Shown here piece after piece: positions 1-5,698 of a DNA stretch of 8,496 nt (position 1 is its first letter; each line of letters opens with the position of its first letter). The notes under the pieces are model-generated. The model searched no databases and had not been told where the DNA came from. It saw only the letters and a program-made list of their open reading frames with translations. The position numbers and the translations under genes were made by a program. The stretch is from an uncultured Oscillibacter sp. (lineage in GTDB: Bacteria; Bacillota; Clostridia; Oscillospirales; Oscillospiraceae), in NCBI GenBank assembly GCA_946494635.1, contig CAMMCS010000084.1:1-8496 (forward strand). Reading direction: 5' to 3'.

Positions 1-367
1 CCGAGGGGAAGAAGGACCGGCAGGTGGGGCCGAAGGGGTTGTAAAACCACAGGGACTCCGCCACGTCCGGCAGCCGGTTGCCGGCGATGGCCCAGTCGGC
101 GATGTCATAGTGGATCTGCTCGGGCCGCATGTTGTAGATGTTCTGGGGGTTGTAGGCGCTGCCCTCGGTCTCGCTGGCGCAGACGAACTGGTAGGGCTGG
201 AAGATGATGTTGCGGATGCTGCCCTGTCCGACACGGGCGTACTCGCCGCCCTTGGCATGTACCCGGTTCATCACCACGCCGGCCACAGCCTTCATGCCGT
301 TCTCACCCTCTCCGCCCGCCTCGCACTGGATCAGGCGCGCCAGCAGCTCCCGGTCGGAATATGCCAT
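1..367 (-). CDS. SleB/CwlJ-type cell wall hydrolase, N-terminal part (3' end cut by window edge)
   Basis: The reverse strand gives about 122 residues beginning MAYSDRELLARLIQCEAGGE and running off the left edge. The opening helix with Glu16 (QCEAGGEG), then AVAGVVMNRV, a FQPYQF segment, and later SLWFYNP are the pattern of the Hydrolase_2 family (SleB/CwlJ). These are lytic enzymes of spore cortex or cell wall peptidoglycan, in which the early Glu is the proposed catalytic residue. There is no signal peptide or peptidoglycan-binding domain before the catalytic domain, so it resembles the short CwlJ-like architecture more than exported SleB. The ATG at 367-365 was chosen because AGGAG lies about 10 bases upstream and there is no in-frame start above it. 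A role in germination or cell wall turnover is inferred from the family; which of the two cannot be decided here. Confidence 0.88.
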   Translation of the reverse strand, partial: MAYSDRELLARLIQCEAGGEGENGMKAVAGVVMNRVHAKGGEYARVGQGSIRNIIFQPYQFVCASETEGSAYNPQNIYNMRPEQIHYDIADWAIAGNRLPDVAESLWFYNPFGPTCRSFFPS

Positions 368-462
368 TGGTCCATCACTCCTCTGTCGGGGCCTGCCATA
401 CATGCCGAACGCCGGGCCGGCGACGCGCCGCCGGTCAGGACGTTTCACCCTCAGGATATGCA

Positions 463-493
463 AATACGCCGCCGGGAGTGCCGGCGGCGTATT
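463..493 (-). terminator. GC-rich stem-loop downstream of the DUF4180 gene
   Basis: A perfect 13-bp inverted repeat (463-475 with 481-493, 5-base loop) lies about 35 bases past the DUF4180 stop and about 95 bases before the cell wall hydrolase start. In the minus direction it is followed only by TTGCATATCC, with no real T-run, so calling it a terminator is an inference from position and stem strength. Confidence 0.5.
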
Positions 494-529
494 GGATTCC
501 CGCGGAAAGCGGCGGGGGGCGGGTCCTCG

Positions 530-898
530 TCACCCGGCGTCCCGCAGTTTTTGGAGGGCCTCCTCCTGCGTGGGTACGAAGAAGAAGTCATGGCCCCGGT
601 TGGACTCCCGGATGAAGTCCCGCAGCGGCTTGCTGGTATATCCGGTGTAGTCGCCGTAGATGGCCGCTTTGAACCGGTAGTTGATGAACTTCTGCAGGAT
701 CTCCCCCGCGACGCCGGTGCTGAGGATGAAAAAATCCCCGCACAGCGCCTCCTTGCCGATGGCCAGCCGGGAGATCCCCGTCTCATACCGGATGGACATG
801 GCCAGGTCCAGGGCAGCGGCCGCGTCTTTGATCCGCGCCCCGCCGCCTGGGATCACGGCGATGCGCACCCCATCCCGTTCCAGGATCTCGTATTGCAT
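530..898 (-). CDS. DUF4180 domain-containing protein
   Basis: This 122-residue protein matches the DUF4180 family, a short single-domain family of unknown function. Recognisable parts are the DFFILSTGVAGEILQKF core (about residues 55-71), the INYRFKAAIYGDYT strand, and the C-terminal KPLRDFIRESNRGHDFFFV block (about 90-108). It has no signal peptide or membrane segment, so it should be cytoplasmic. The start is fixed by AGGAGGTGA at 903-911, a near-perfect ribosome site 4-5 bases from the ATG. The gene follows the glycosyltransferase on the same strand, about 100 bases downstream and beyond two stem-loops. I see no clear promoter of its own there, so it may be transcribed by read-through. No reaction should be assigned from sequence alone. 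Confidence 0.87.
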   Translation of the reverse strand: MQYEILERDGVRIAVIPGGGARIKDAAAALDLAMSIRYETGISRLAIGKEALCGDFFILSTGVAGEILQKFINYRFKAAIYGDYTGYTSKPLRDFIRESNRGHDFFFVPTQEEALQKLRDAG

Positions 899-931
899 CC
901 AATCACCTCCTGTGGGATCCGGATTTTTTCA

Positions 932-985
932 TCTCCGCCGGGCGGAGACGCGACACCGGCGGCAGCGAGGCGCTGCCGCCGGTGT
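932..985 (-). terminator. Tandem stem-loops downstream of the glycosyltransferase gene
   Basis: Two adjacent inverted repeats follow the GT4 stop. One is a perfect 15-bp stem with a 3-base loop (953-967 with 971-985). The other is an 8-base arm pair with a single central base (932-939 with 941-948). The longer stem has a T-run only on the plus side (GTTTT at 986-990), the wrong side for the flanking minus-strand genes. Termination or 3'-end protection is therefore inferred from position and stem strength. Confidence 0.5.
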
Positions 986-998
986 GTTTTGCAGGCGC

Positions 999-2138
999 TC
1001 ACGCCCTCGGCCCCCGCTGCTCCGCGATGGCCTGGCGGAACATCTCCTCCGCTTTGCAGATGGAGGCCTCCAGCGAGTACTGCCTGGCGTGGTCGGCGTA
1101 GCGGCGCTCCATCTCCCGCCGCTCCTCCGGGTGCTCGATCCACCAGTCGATGCGCTCCGCCAGGGCATCCGTGTCCCCGGCGGGGAACAGGCTCCGCCCG
1201 TCCAGGGCGAACTGGGGCGTGGCGGACCGGGGGGAGTCGGCGATCACCGGCACCAGGCCGCAGGCAAAGGCCTCCATACAGCTCATGGCCTCGATCTCCG
1301 CGTCGGAGGTGTGGACGTACAGGTCCGCCATGTGGAGGATCTCCAGCAGCCGGGCGGGCTCAAAGAACTGCATGACGATGGGGTTGGGGAGCTTTTCCGC
1401 CAATTTCCGGTACTTCTTCTCCAGAGGCCCCTTGCCCGCCAGGATCACCTGGATCTCCTGGGCGTGGCGGGACTTGGCGCAGGCGTCGATCAGCTCGTCC
1501 TGGCGCTTCTCCCCGGCGTAGCGGCCCACCATCAGCACATTGAAGAACCCCTGCATCCAGGGCTCCTTCTCCCGCTTGCCGTAGGTGTACTCCGGGCTGA
1601 TGCCGTTGGAGATCACGTGGAGCTGGGCGGTGTAGCCGTGCGAGCGCAGCTGGTCCGCGATCATGTTGCTGGGGCAGTGGATGTGGGTGAAGCGGTTGAA
1701 GAACGTATCCCGGAACCGGTTGTACACAAAGTCGTTGACCCGCCTGCTGTTGCCCAGGTGGAGGGTGAAGGTGATGTTCTCCGGCTGGCAGTGGAAGGCC
1801 GCCGTGTGGGGGATGCCCAGCTTTTCCACATGCTTCAGCCCCATGATCCCAAGGGGCGAGGGCATCATGAAATGCACCACATCCGCCCAGGCCGCCGCCT
1901 TTTCAAAGACGTGCCTGTTGGGAATGGCCAGCCGCATCCCCTGGCTGGTGATCAAATGCTCCACCACCGGGAAGAAGCGCATCTGCCGCACGGCGTACTT
2001 GTAGTCCGCAGGCTTGCCGGTGGCGATGACCCGGACCTCGTTGCCGTGATCCCGCAGGGCCTGGGCAAACCGCCGGGCGCTGATGGTGGTGCCGTTGTTG
2101 GCGTCGTCAAACTGGTCGATGACCAAAACGATCTTCAT
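999..2138 (-). CDS. Glycosyltransferase family 4 (GT-B fold)
   Basis: This complete 379-residue protein has the two Rossmann-like halves of a GT-B, GT4-type retaining glycosyltransferase. The N-terminal acceptor half begins with MKIVLVIDQF and a glycine-containing NNGTTISARRFA loop (residues 14-25). The nucleotide-sugar half holds VISNGI (175-180), VGRYAGEKRQ (204-213, with the basic residues expected to hold phosphate) and the E-x7-E motif (Glu281 and Glu289, in EIEAMSCMEA). There is no signal peptide or transmembrane helix, so it acts in the cytoplasm or at the inner membrane face. Members of this kind transfer sugars to diacylglycerol or to cell-surface polysaccharide precursors. The substrate cannot be read here and no other polysaccharide gene is adjacent. 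The ATG at 2138 has only a weak GAGAAAG-like ribosome site; a promoter lies about 60 bases upstream. Confidence 0.93.
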   Translation of the reverse strand: MKIVLVIDQFDDANNGTTISARRFAQALRDHGNEVRVIATGKPADYKYAVRQMRFFPVVEHLITSQGMRLAIPNRHVFEKAAAWADVVHFMMPSPLGIMGLKHVEKLGIPHTAAFHCQPENITFTLHLGNSRRVNDFVYNRFRDTFFNRFTHIHCPSNMIADQLRSHGYTAQLHVISNGISPEYTYGKREKEPWMQGFFNVLMVGRYAGEKRQDELIDACAKSRHAQEIQVILAGKGPLEKKYRKLAEKLPNPIVMQFFEPARLLEILHMADLYVHTSDAEIEAMSCMEAFACGLVPVIADSPRSATPQFALDGRSLFPAGDTDALAERIDWWIEHPEERREMERRYADHARQYSLEASICKAEEMFRQAIAEQRGPRA

Positions 2139-2200
2139 ACGCTCAAACCGTCTTTCTCTGGTGTGGGCGGACAGCGCTCTGTTCCGCTTACTAGCAGATT

Positions 2201-2229
2201 AGTTTACCATCTTTTCCGCCGCTTGTCCA
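2201..2229 (-). promoter_or_regulatory. Sigma-A-type promoter for the glycosyltransferase gene
   Basis: Reading minus: TGGACA (2229-2224), 17-base spacer, TAAACT (2206-2201). This matches 5/6 and 4/6 consensus positions and leaves a leader of roughly 55-60 bases before the GT4 ATG. Confidence 0.55.
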
Positions 2230-2255
2230 GGGAATTTCGCTGCGCCGGCCAATCC

Positions 2256-2366
2256 CTGAACGGCGCCTGAACGGAGAAGCCCCGGCTGGGAGCCGCCTTT
2301 CAGACAGGCAGCCCCGCCGCACCCTGCGGGGCGGTCCCTCCCTGAAATTTCAGAAGCGCTTCTCCG
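2256..2366. repeat. Complex inverted-repeat region between two minus-strand genes
   Basis: The gap between the GT4 promoter and the TSCPD gene's terminator has no gene but dense symmetry. There is a direct repeat CTGAACGG at 2256 and 2267. A 9-base inverted repeat pairs 2272-2280 with 2358-2366. Nested inside is TTTCAG near 2298 with CTGAAA at 2342, and inside that GCCCCGC...GCGGGGC. Two perfect 12-base palindromes overlap at 2342-2353 (CTGAAATTTCAG) and 2352-2363 (AGAAGCGCTTCT). It could be a folded 3' region, a dispersed palindromic repeat or a protein-binding site. Confidence 0.5.
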
Positions 2367-2374
2367 GGGGCAAG

Positions 2375-2408
2375 CAGAGGCCCCGGGCATCTGTCCGGGG
2401 CCCCTCTG
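2375..2408 (-). terminator. Terminator-like hairpin of the TSCPD gene
   Basis: Five bases past the TSCPD stop, a 12-bp stem forms between 2375-2386 and 2395-2408, with a two-base bulge in the right arm. The minus-strand continuation (CTTGCC) has no T-run, so the call rests on the stem and its position. Confidence 0.55.
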
Positions 2409-2412
2409 TCTG

Positions 2413-2670
2413 TCAGTTCTGCTGGCTCAGGGCCTTCTCCAGCCCGCAGGCGAACTGGTCCGGGCAGGAGGTGGGCTTGAAGCCGCAGCGGATGCCCTTC
2501 AGCCGGTGGATGGCCTCCTGGGCGGGCATCCCCGCCACCAGGGCGGAGATCCCCTGGAGGTTGCCGCTGCAGCCGCCCAGGACCTCCATCTTCCGGATGA
2601 CGCCCTGGTCATCCACCTCCACCCGCATCTCCTGGGAGCAGACGCCCCGGGGACGGAATGTGTACGTCAT
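2413..2670 (-). CDS. TIGR03905-family TSCPD domain protein
   Basis: This 85-residue protein begins MTYTFRPRGVCSQEM and contains GGCSGNLQGI (residues 32-41) and GIRCGFKPTSCPDQFA (59-74), the signature of the TIGR03905 TSCPD proteins. The TSCPD domain also occurs at the C-terminus of some ribonucleotide reductases, where its cysteines are thought to bind metal. Here cysteines sit at 11, 34, 62, 69 and 75. The stand-alone family has no established reaction. The open frame continues upstream to 2850, but the ATG at 2670-2668 was chosen because homologues start with this MTYTFRPRG block and AGAGGAGA sits 8 bases before it. The longer form would also translate through the promoters of both divergent genes. 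It is divergently transcribed from the PadR operon. Confidence 0.9.
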   Translation of the reverse strand: MTYTFRPRGVCSQEMRVEVDDQGVIRKMEVLGGCSGNLQGISALVAGMPAQEAIHRLKGIRCGFKPTSCPDQFACGLEKALSQQN

Positions 2671-2706
2671 GGCCAAAATCTCCTCTTTTCTTGGTATCGC
2701 CTGACC

Positions 2707-2735
2707 AGGATACCATATCCGGGCAGCGTCCGCAA
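2707..2735 (-). promoter_or_regulatory. Candidate promoter for the TSCPD gene
   Basis: Reading minus: TTGCGG (2735-2730), 17 bases, TATCCT (2712-2707), preceded by TGG as an extended -10. The -35 is weak (3/6). Position and spacing support it. Confidence 0.45.
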
Positions 2736-2773
2736 GGGACAATCCGCCGAATCCGGGATTTCGGGAAGGCCCC

Positions 2774-2802
2774 TTGACAATATCGATATTCAATGATATA
2801 GT
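2774..2802 (+). promoter_or_regulatory. Strong promoter of the PadR-DUF2812 operon
   Basis: TTGACA (2774-2779), 17 bases, TATAGT (2797-2802). This is a perfect -35 and a 5/6 -10 at ideal spacing, giving a leader of about 40 bases to the PadR ATG. Confidence 0.85.
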
Positions 2803-2830
2803 ACAGGCAGAGAATAACGATATTCGATAA
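2779..2830 (+). promoter_or_regulatory. AT-rich dyads over the PadR promoter, candidate PadR operators
   Basis: The spacer holds a perfect 12-base palindrome, AATATCGATATT (2779-2790). The pair ATATC-n10-GATAT (2780-2799) spans spacer and -10. CGATATTC recurs at 2784-2791 and 2818-2825, the second copy inside an imperfect dyad (about 2815-2830) between the transcription start region and the ribosome site. PadR proteins commonly repress their own promoter through AT-rich dyads. That PadR binds here is inferred. Confidence 0.6.
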
Positions 2831-2848
2831 TAAAAGAGGTGACGGTCC

Positions 2849-3172
2849 ATGGCCCGTGAGAAATTCCAGACCCTGACGGAGCAGATGTTCTACATCCTGC
2901 TGTGCCTGGGGCAGGAACGGTGCGGCGCGGACGTGATGGCCTGGATCAGCGAGACCACCGGCGGCCGGGTGGCCGTGGGGCCGGGGACGCTGTACAACCT
3001 GCTGGAGCAGTTTCTGCAGGCCGGGTACATCCGGGAGACCAAGGTGGAGGGCCGGAAGCGGAGCTATGTCATCGCCCCCGCCGGGCAGGCGGCCCTGGAG
3101 GCGGAGGTGCAGCGGCTGCGGACGCTGACGGCGGATTATGAGACCTGTCTGAACGAGGAGGGGCAGCCATGA
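2849..3172 (+). CDS. PadR family transcriptional regulator
   Basis: This 107-residue protein is a PadR winged-helix DNA-binding protein of the short subclass. The N-terminal LTEQMFYILLCL helix is followed by the core VGPGTLYNLLEQFLQAGYI (about residues 42-60), where TLYNLLEQF is the recognition helix. The wing is EGRKRSYVIAPAGQAAL (about 66-82), and a C-terminal helix used for dimerisation follows. PadR repressors respond to small molecules or cell-envelope stress. The ligand is not evident here. AGAGGTGA at 2835-2842 lies 6 bases from the ATG. The stop overlaps the start of the next gene by four bases (ATGA), so the two are co-transcribed and probably translationally coupled. The dyads in the promoter suggest autoregulation. 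Confidence 0.95.
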   Translation: MAREKFQTLTEQMFYILLCLGQERCGADVMAWISETTGGRVAVGPGTLYNLLEQFLQAGYIRETKVEGRKRSYVIAPAGQAALEAEVQRLRTLTADYETCLNEEGQP

Positions 3173-4560
3173 ACAGGAAAAAACGGGAATTTTGCACCTA
3201 CCTGAACTTCGACTACCGGGGCGTGGAGGAACACCTGGCGAAGATGGCCGCCAGGGGCTGGCGGCTGGAGAAGGTGGGCCCCTGGTTCTGGACCTACCGC
3301 CGGGCGGAGCCCGCCCAGGCGGCCTATGCCGTCACCTATCTTCCCAGCGCCTCCCAGTACGACCCGGAGCCCTCGGAAACCCGGGAGTCCCTGGAAGAAC
3401 TGTGTGCCGCCGCCGGATGGGAACCGGTGGCGGAGTGGGCCCAGATGCAGATTTTTGTCAACGAGCGGCCGGATCCGCTGCCCCTGGAGACGGATGAGTC
3501 CGTCCGGCTGGCAGCGATCCACCGGTCCATGAAGAAGGGGTTTCTGCGCTGGGGCGCCGTGATGCTGGTGCTGGCCCTGGTGATGGCGGGGCTTCAGGTC
3601 AAGACCCTGCTGACCGACCCCTTCCACCTCCTGAGCAGCAGCAGCGGGCTGTTCTCAGCCGCGCTGTGGGATCTGCTGGTGATCCTCCAGACGGCGAATC
3701 TCCTGGGCTACTGGCGGTGGTACCGGAAATCCGCCCAATCCGTGGCCCAGGGCGGCCCCTGCGCCGCGGCCGGGCGGGGCCTGCGCCTGCTGAACCTGAT
3801 CGCCCTCTGGCTGGTGGGCATCTGCCTGGTGCTGTATCTGGCCGCCACTGCGGCAACCGCGGAGAGTGACCAGTCTGTTTTCATGGTCTGCTATCTGGCC
3901 CTGTTCGGGCTGATGGTCTTTTTGCTGGATCGGATCCGGCGGGCCCTGCGGCGGCAGGGCGTCTCCCGGCGGAAGAATCTGGCGATCACGCTGGTGATGG
4001 ACGTGGTGCTGTCCGTCGTACTAGTCGGCGGGCTGTTCACCGCTTATGGGATTCTCCGCTTCAGCGGCGTGCTCGACGGAGATGGAACATACATCTATGA
4101 GCACCGGGAATGGGACACCTCCCCGGAGCCCCTGCCTCTGACCCTGGAGGACCTGACCGGGGAGGCCTATCCCCACGTCCGGCGGAACCGCTACGGCAGC
4201 GGCTCCTTCCTGGTGCGGGAGGACCACTGTTGGGAGACGGTGCTGGACGCGGCGGATGACGGAATGAGCCTGGACTACACCATCACCACCCTGGCCCTGC
4301 CGTCCCTCCGGGACCTGGCGGCGGAGAGCATCCTGACCGAGTGGACGGACCGGGGCTATTACGACTGGGTGGAGGCGGATCCGGCCCCCTGGGGGGCAGA
4401 CGCCGCCTACCGGCAGATCTTTGACGACGGATGGGACCGTTTTCTCACAGGCGACTACCTGCTCTGCTGGCCGGACCGGATCGTGGAGATCAGCCTGACG
4501 GATCTGGAGCCCACTCCCGGCCAGATGGCCGTCATCGGAGAGAAGCTGCAAAACGCATGA
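3169..4560 (+). CDS. DUF2812 domain-containing membrane protein
   Basis: This 463-residue protein begins with a DUF2812 domain: a KREFCTYLNFDYRGVEEHLAKMAARGWRLEKVG opening in pieces over residues 5-37, then YAVTYLP and an amphipathic stretch to about 105. Five hydrophobic segments follow at about 127-147, 161-182, 207-228, 236-254 and 271-296. Beyond them is a soluble C-terminal domain of about 165 residues rich in acidic and aromatic residues. DUF2812 proteins are membrane proteins of unknown role, very often encoded directly after a PadR regulator, as here with a 4-base overlap. They are thought to be the PadR target, perhaps in envelope homeostasis. The topology suggests a cytoplasmic N-terminus and an external C-terminal domain, but this is a hand estimate. 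The gene ends at a strong hairpin shared with spo0A. Confidence 0.9.
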   Translation: MNRKKREFCTYLNFDYRGVEEHLAKMAARGWRLEKVGPWFWTYRRAEPAQAAYAVTYLPSASQYDPEPSETRESLEELCAAAGWEPVAEWAQMQIFVNERPDPLPLETDESVRLAAIHRSMKKGFLRWGAVMLVLALVMAGLQVKTLLTDPFHLLSSSSGLFSAALWDLLVILQTANLLGYWRWYRKSAQSVAQGGPCAAAGRGLRLLNLIALWLVGICLVLYLAATAATAESDQSVFMVCYLALFGLMVFLLDRIRRALRRQGVSRRKNLAITLVMDVVLSVVLVGGLFTAYGILRFSGVLDGDGTYIYEHREWDTSPEPLPLTLEDLTGEAYPHVRRNRYGSGSFLVREDHCWETVLDAADDGMSLDYTITTLALPSLRDLAAESILTEWTDRGYYDWVEADPAPWGADAAYRQIFDDGWDRFLTGDYLLCWPDRIVEISLTDLEPTPGQMAVIGEKLQNA

Positions 4561-4562
4561 CA

Positions 4563-4594
4563 ACAGCCGGGAGAGGATGCCCTCTCCCGGCTGT
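4563..4594. terminator. Bidirectional terminator between the DUF2812 gene and spo0A
   Basis: A perfect 14-bp stem (4563-4576 with 4581-4594) with the 4-base loop ATGC lies between convergent genes, immediately after the DUF2812 stop and 14 bases after the spo0A stop. The plus side continues CTCTCTTG and the minus side TGTCATGCGTTTT, so T-richness is only moderate in both directions. Confidence 0.8.
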
Positions 4595-4608
4595 CTCTCT
4601 TGTCCGGC

Positions 4609-5373
4609 TTACGCCCTGCGATCCTTCCGCTGCTCCAGCACCAGGCGGTCGGCGATCATGGCGATGAACTCCGAATTGGTGGGCTTGCCCTTGGCGTTGG
4701 AGACGGTGTAGCCGAAGTACTTCTGCAGGGTCTCCAGGTCGCCCCGGTCCCAGGCCACCTCGATGGCGTGGCGGATGGCCCGCTCCACCCGGGAGGGCGT
4801 GGTGCCGAACCGCTTGGCCACCTCCGGGTACAGCACCTTGGTGACGGCGTTGATGACATCCATGTCGTCCACGGCGATCATGATGGCCTCCCGCAGGTAC
4901 TGGTAGCCCTTGATGTGGGCGGGCACGCCGATCTCGTGGATCACGGAGGTCACCAGGTTCTTCAGCTCCGCCGGGGGCTCCTGCGCGGAAGCACTCTGTC
5001 CGAACACCGCCCGCATCCGGTCCAGCAGGGCGTTCTCCTCCACAGGCTTTGTCAGGAAATAGTCGGCGCCCAGCTCCACGGCCTCCGCCACCACGCGGTC
5101 CGTGCAGAAGGCGGAAAGCAGGATCACCTTGGGCATTTTCTCCCCTTCCTTTTCCCGCAGCCGCTTCAGCACGCCGAAGCCGTCCAGCCCCGGCAGCACC
5201 ACGTCCATCAGGAGCAGGTCCGGCTTTTCCCGCTCCGCCAGGCGCAGGGCCTCCGCTCCATCCCCCGCGGCGCCTGCCACCGCAAACTCCTCTGTACCGT
5301 CTATGATATTCCGCACCAAGGTACGGAACTCCTCATTCGCATCTGCCAGCAATACAGTTCTTCTGATGTCCAT
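4609..5373 (-). CDS. spo0A: Spo0A, master regulator of sporulation
   Basis: This 254-residue response regulator starts sporulation when phosphorylated and binds 0A boxes. The receiver domain (about 5-125) has the phospho-acceptor Asp57 (LLLMDVVLPGLDG), Ser87 at the Thr/Ser switch position and Lys109 (TKP). The effector domain (from about 137) carries the hallmark blocks HEIGVPAHIKGYQYLREAI, LYPEVAKRF, the recognition helix SRVERAIRHAIEVAW (194-208) and KPTNSEFIAMIADRL. Length is slightly below the usual 260-270 because the linker is short. The acidic pocket reads ADAN: Asp11 is present, but the next position, Asp in Bacillus subtilis, is Ala12. The ATG at 5373 has a modest ribosome site (AGGGAAG, 5377-5383). 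spoIVB, normally just upstream, is displaced to the right end of the window. Confidence 0.98.
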   Translation of the reverse strand: MDIRRTVLLADANEEFRTLVRNIIDGTEEFAVAGAAGDGAEALRLAEREKPDLLLMDVVLPGLDGFGVLKRLREKEGEKMPKVILLSAFCTDRVVAEAVELGADYFLTKPVEENALLDRMRAVFGQSASAQEPPAELKNLVTSVIHEIGVPAHIKGYQYLREAIMIAVDDMDVINAVTKVLYPEVAKRFGTTPSRVERAIRHAIEVAWDRGDLETLQKYFGYTVSNAKGKPTNSEFIAMIADRLVLEQRKDRRA

Positions 5374-5375
5374 GT

Positions 5376-5468
5376 TCTTCCCTTGTCCTTCTTCCAGAAT
5401 TTTTCAATTTCAGGCACAGGGCCCCCGGGAGACGGCCCTTTCCCGCAGGGAAGACGGCGCTTCCCTGC
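5376..5468 (-). promoter_or_regulatory. Structured spo0A leader with possible Shine-Dalgarno sequestration
   Basis: In the spo0A transcript direction, GCAGGGAAG (5468-5460) pairs with CTTCCCTGC (5453-5445) as a 9-bp hairpin with a 6-base loop. A second, 6-bp hairpin uses 5434-5439 with 5418-5423. The 3' arm sequence TCTTCCCT (5454-5447) is also an 8-base complement of the ribosome-site region AGGGAAGA (5383-5376). Two exclusive folds are therefore possible, one of which hides the ribosome site. Function is inferred. Confidence 0.4.
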
Positions 5469-5507
5469 TTGCGACGGATCTGTGAAGCTTCAAATCACGT
5501 TTTCTAT

Positions 5508-5536
5508 AAATTACCATAAACGGACAGCGTTTGCAA
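5508..5536 (-). promoter_or_regulatory. Candidate spo0A promoter
   Basis: Reading minus: TTGCAA (5536-5531), 17 bases, TAATTT (5513-5508), with an ATGG extended -10 just before it. The hexamers are moderate (4/6 and 3/6), but they sit in the AT-rich tract and give a leader of about 130 bases. Confidence 0.4.
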
Positions 5537-5566
5537 TAAAAAACTGTAAATAAATGGTAAGAATCA

Positions 5567-5573
5567 TTCGACG
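5567..5573 (-). promoter_or_regulatory. Candidate 0A box upstream of spo0A
   Basis: CGTCGAA on the minus strand matches 6 of 7 positions of the Spo0A box TGTCGAA and lies about 30 bases upstream of the candidate -35. Autoregulation of spo0A by Spo0A is known in Bacillus. A single 7-mer is weak evidence. Confidence 0.3.
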
Positions 5574-5657
5574 GTTTTTGCACTCCCCGCCCAAAAGCCC
5601 GGCCCTGTGCGGGATTCCGACGCCTGTCTCCAGCATCTTCCCTTTTTCGCGCCGATA

Positions 5658-5666
5658 TGCTACAAT
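5658..5666 (+). promoter_or_regulatory. Extended -10 promoter of the Nudix gene
   Basis: TGCTACAAT is a TGn extended -10 with a 5/6 hexamer (5661-5666). No good -35 is seen at 17 bases (TTCCCT). It predicts a start near 5673, which excludes the in-frame ATG at 5657 as the start codon. Confidence 0.55.
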
Positions 5667-5698
5667 GGCTCCATTCCAATCAAAAGGGGCGGAGCACC

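Noticed and set aside
681..2270. A 529-codon open frame on the plus strand opposite the glycosyltransferase
   Set aside because: It is antisense to a clear GT4 gene, has no family motif, and long open frames on the opposite strand are expected in GC-rich coding DNA.
2199..2390. A 63-codon minus-strand frame in the repeat-rich gap
   Set aside because: It runs through palindromes, has low-complexity Gly/Ala/Arg composition and no ribosome site.
2671..2850. A 60-residue N-terminal extension of the TSCPD protein
   Set aside because: It would cover both divergent promoters and part of the PadR leader. The family starts at MTYTFRPRG, which has its own ribosome site.
5560..5610. Sigma-H promoter for spo0A around CGTCGAAT
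   Set aside because: A GAAT -10-like element is present, but the expected AGGAWW -35 at the right distance is not.
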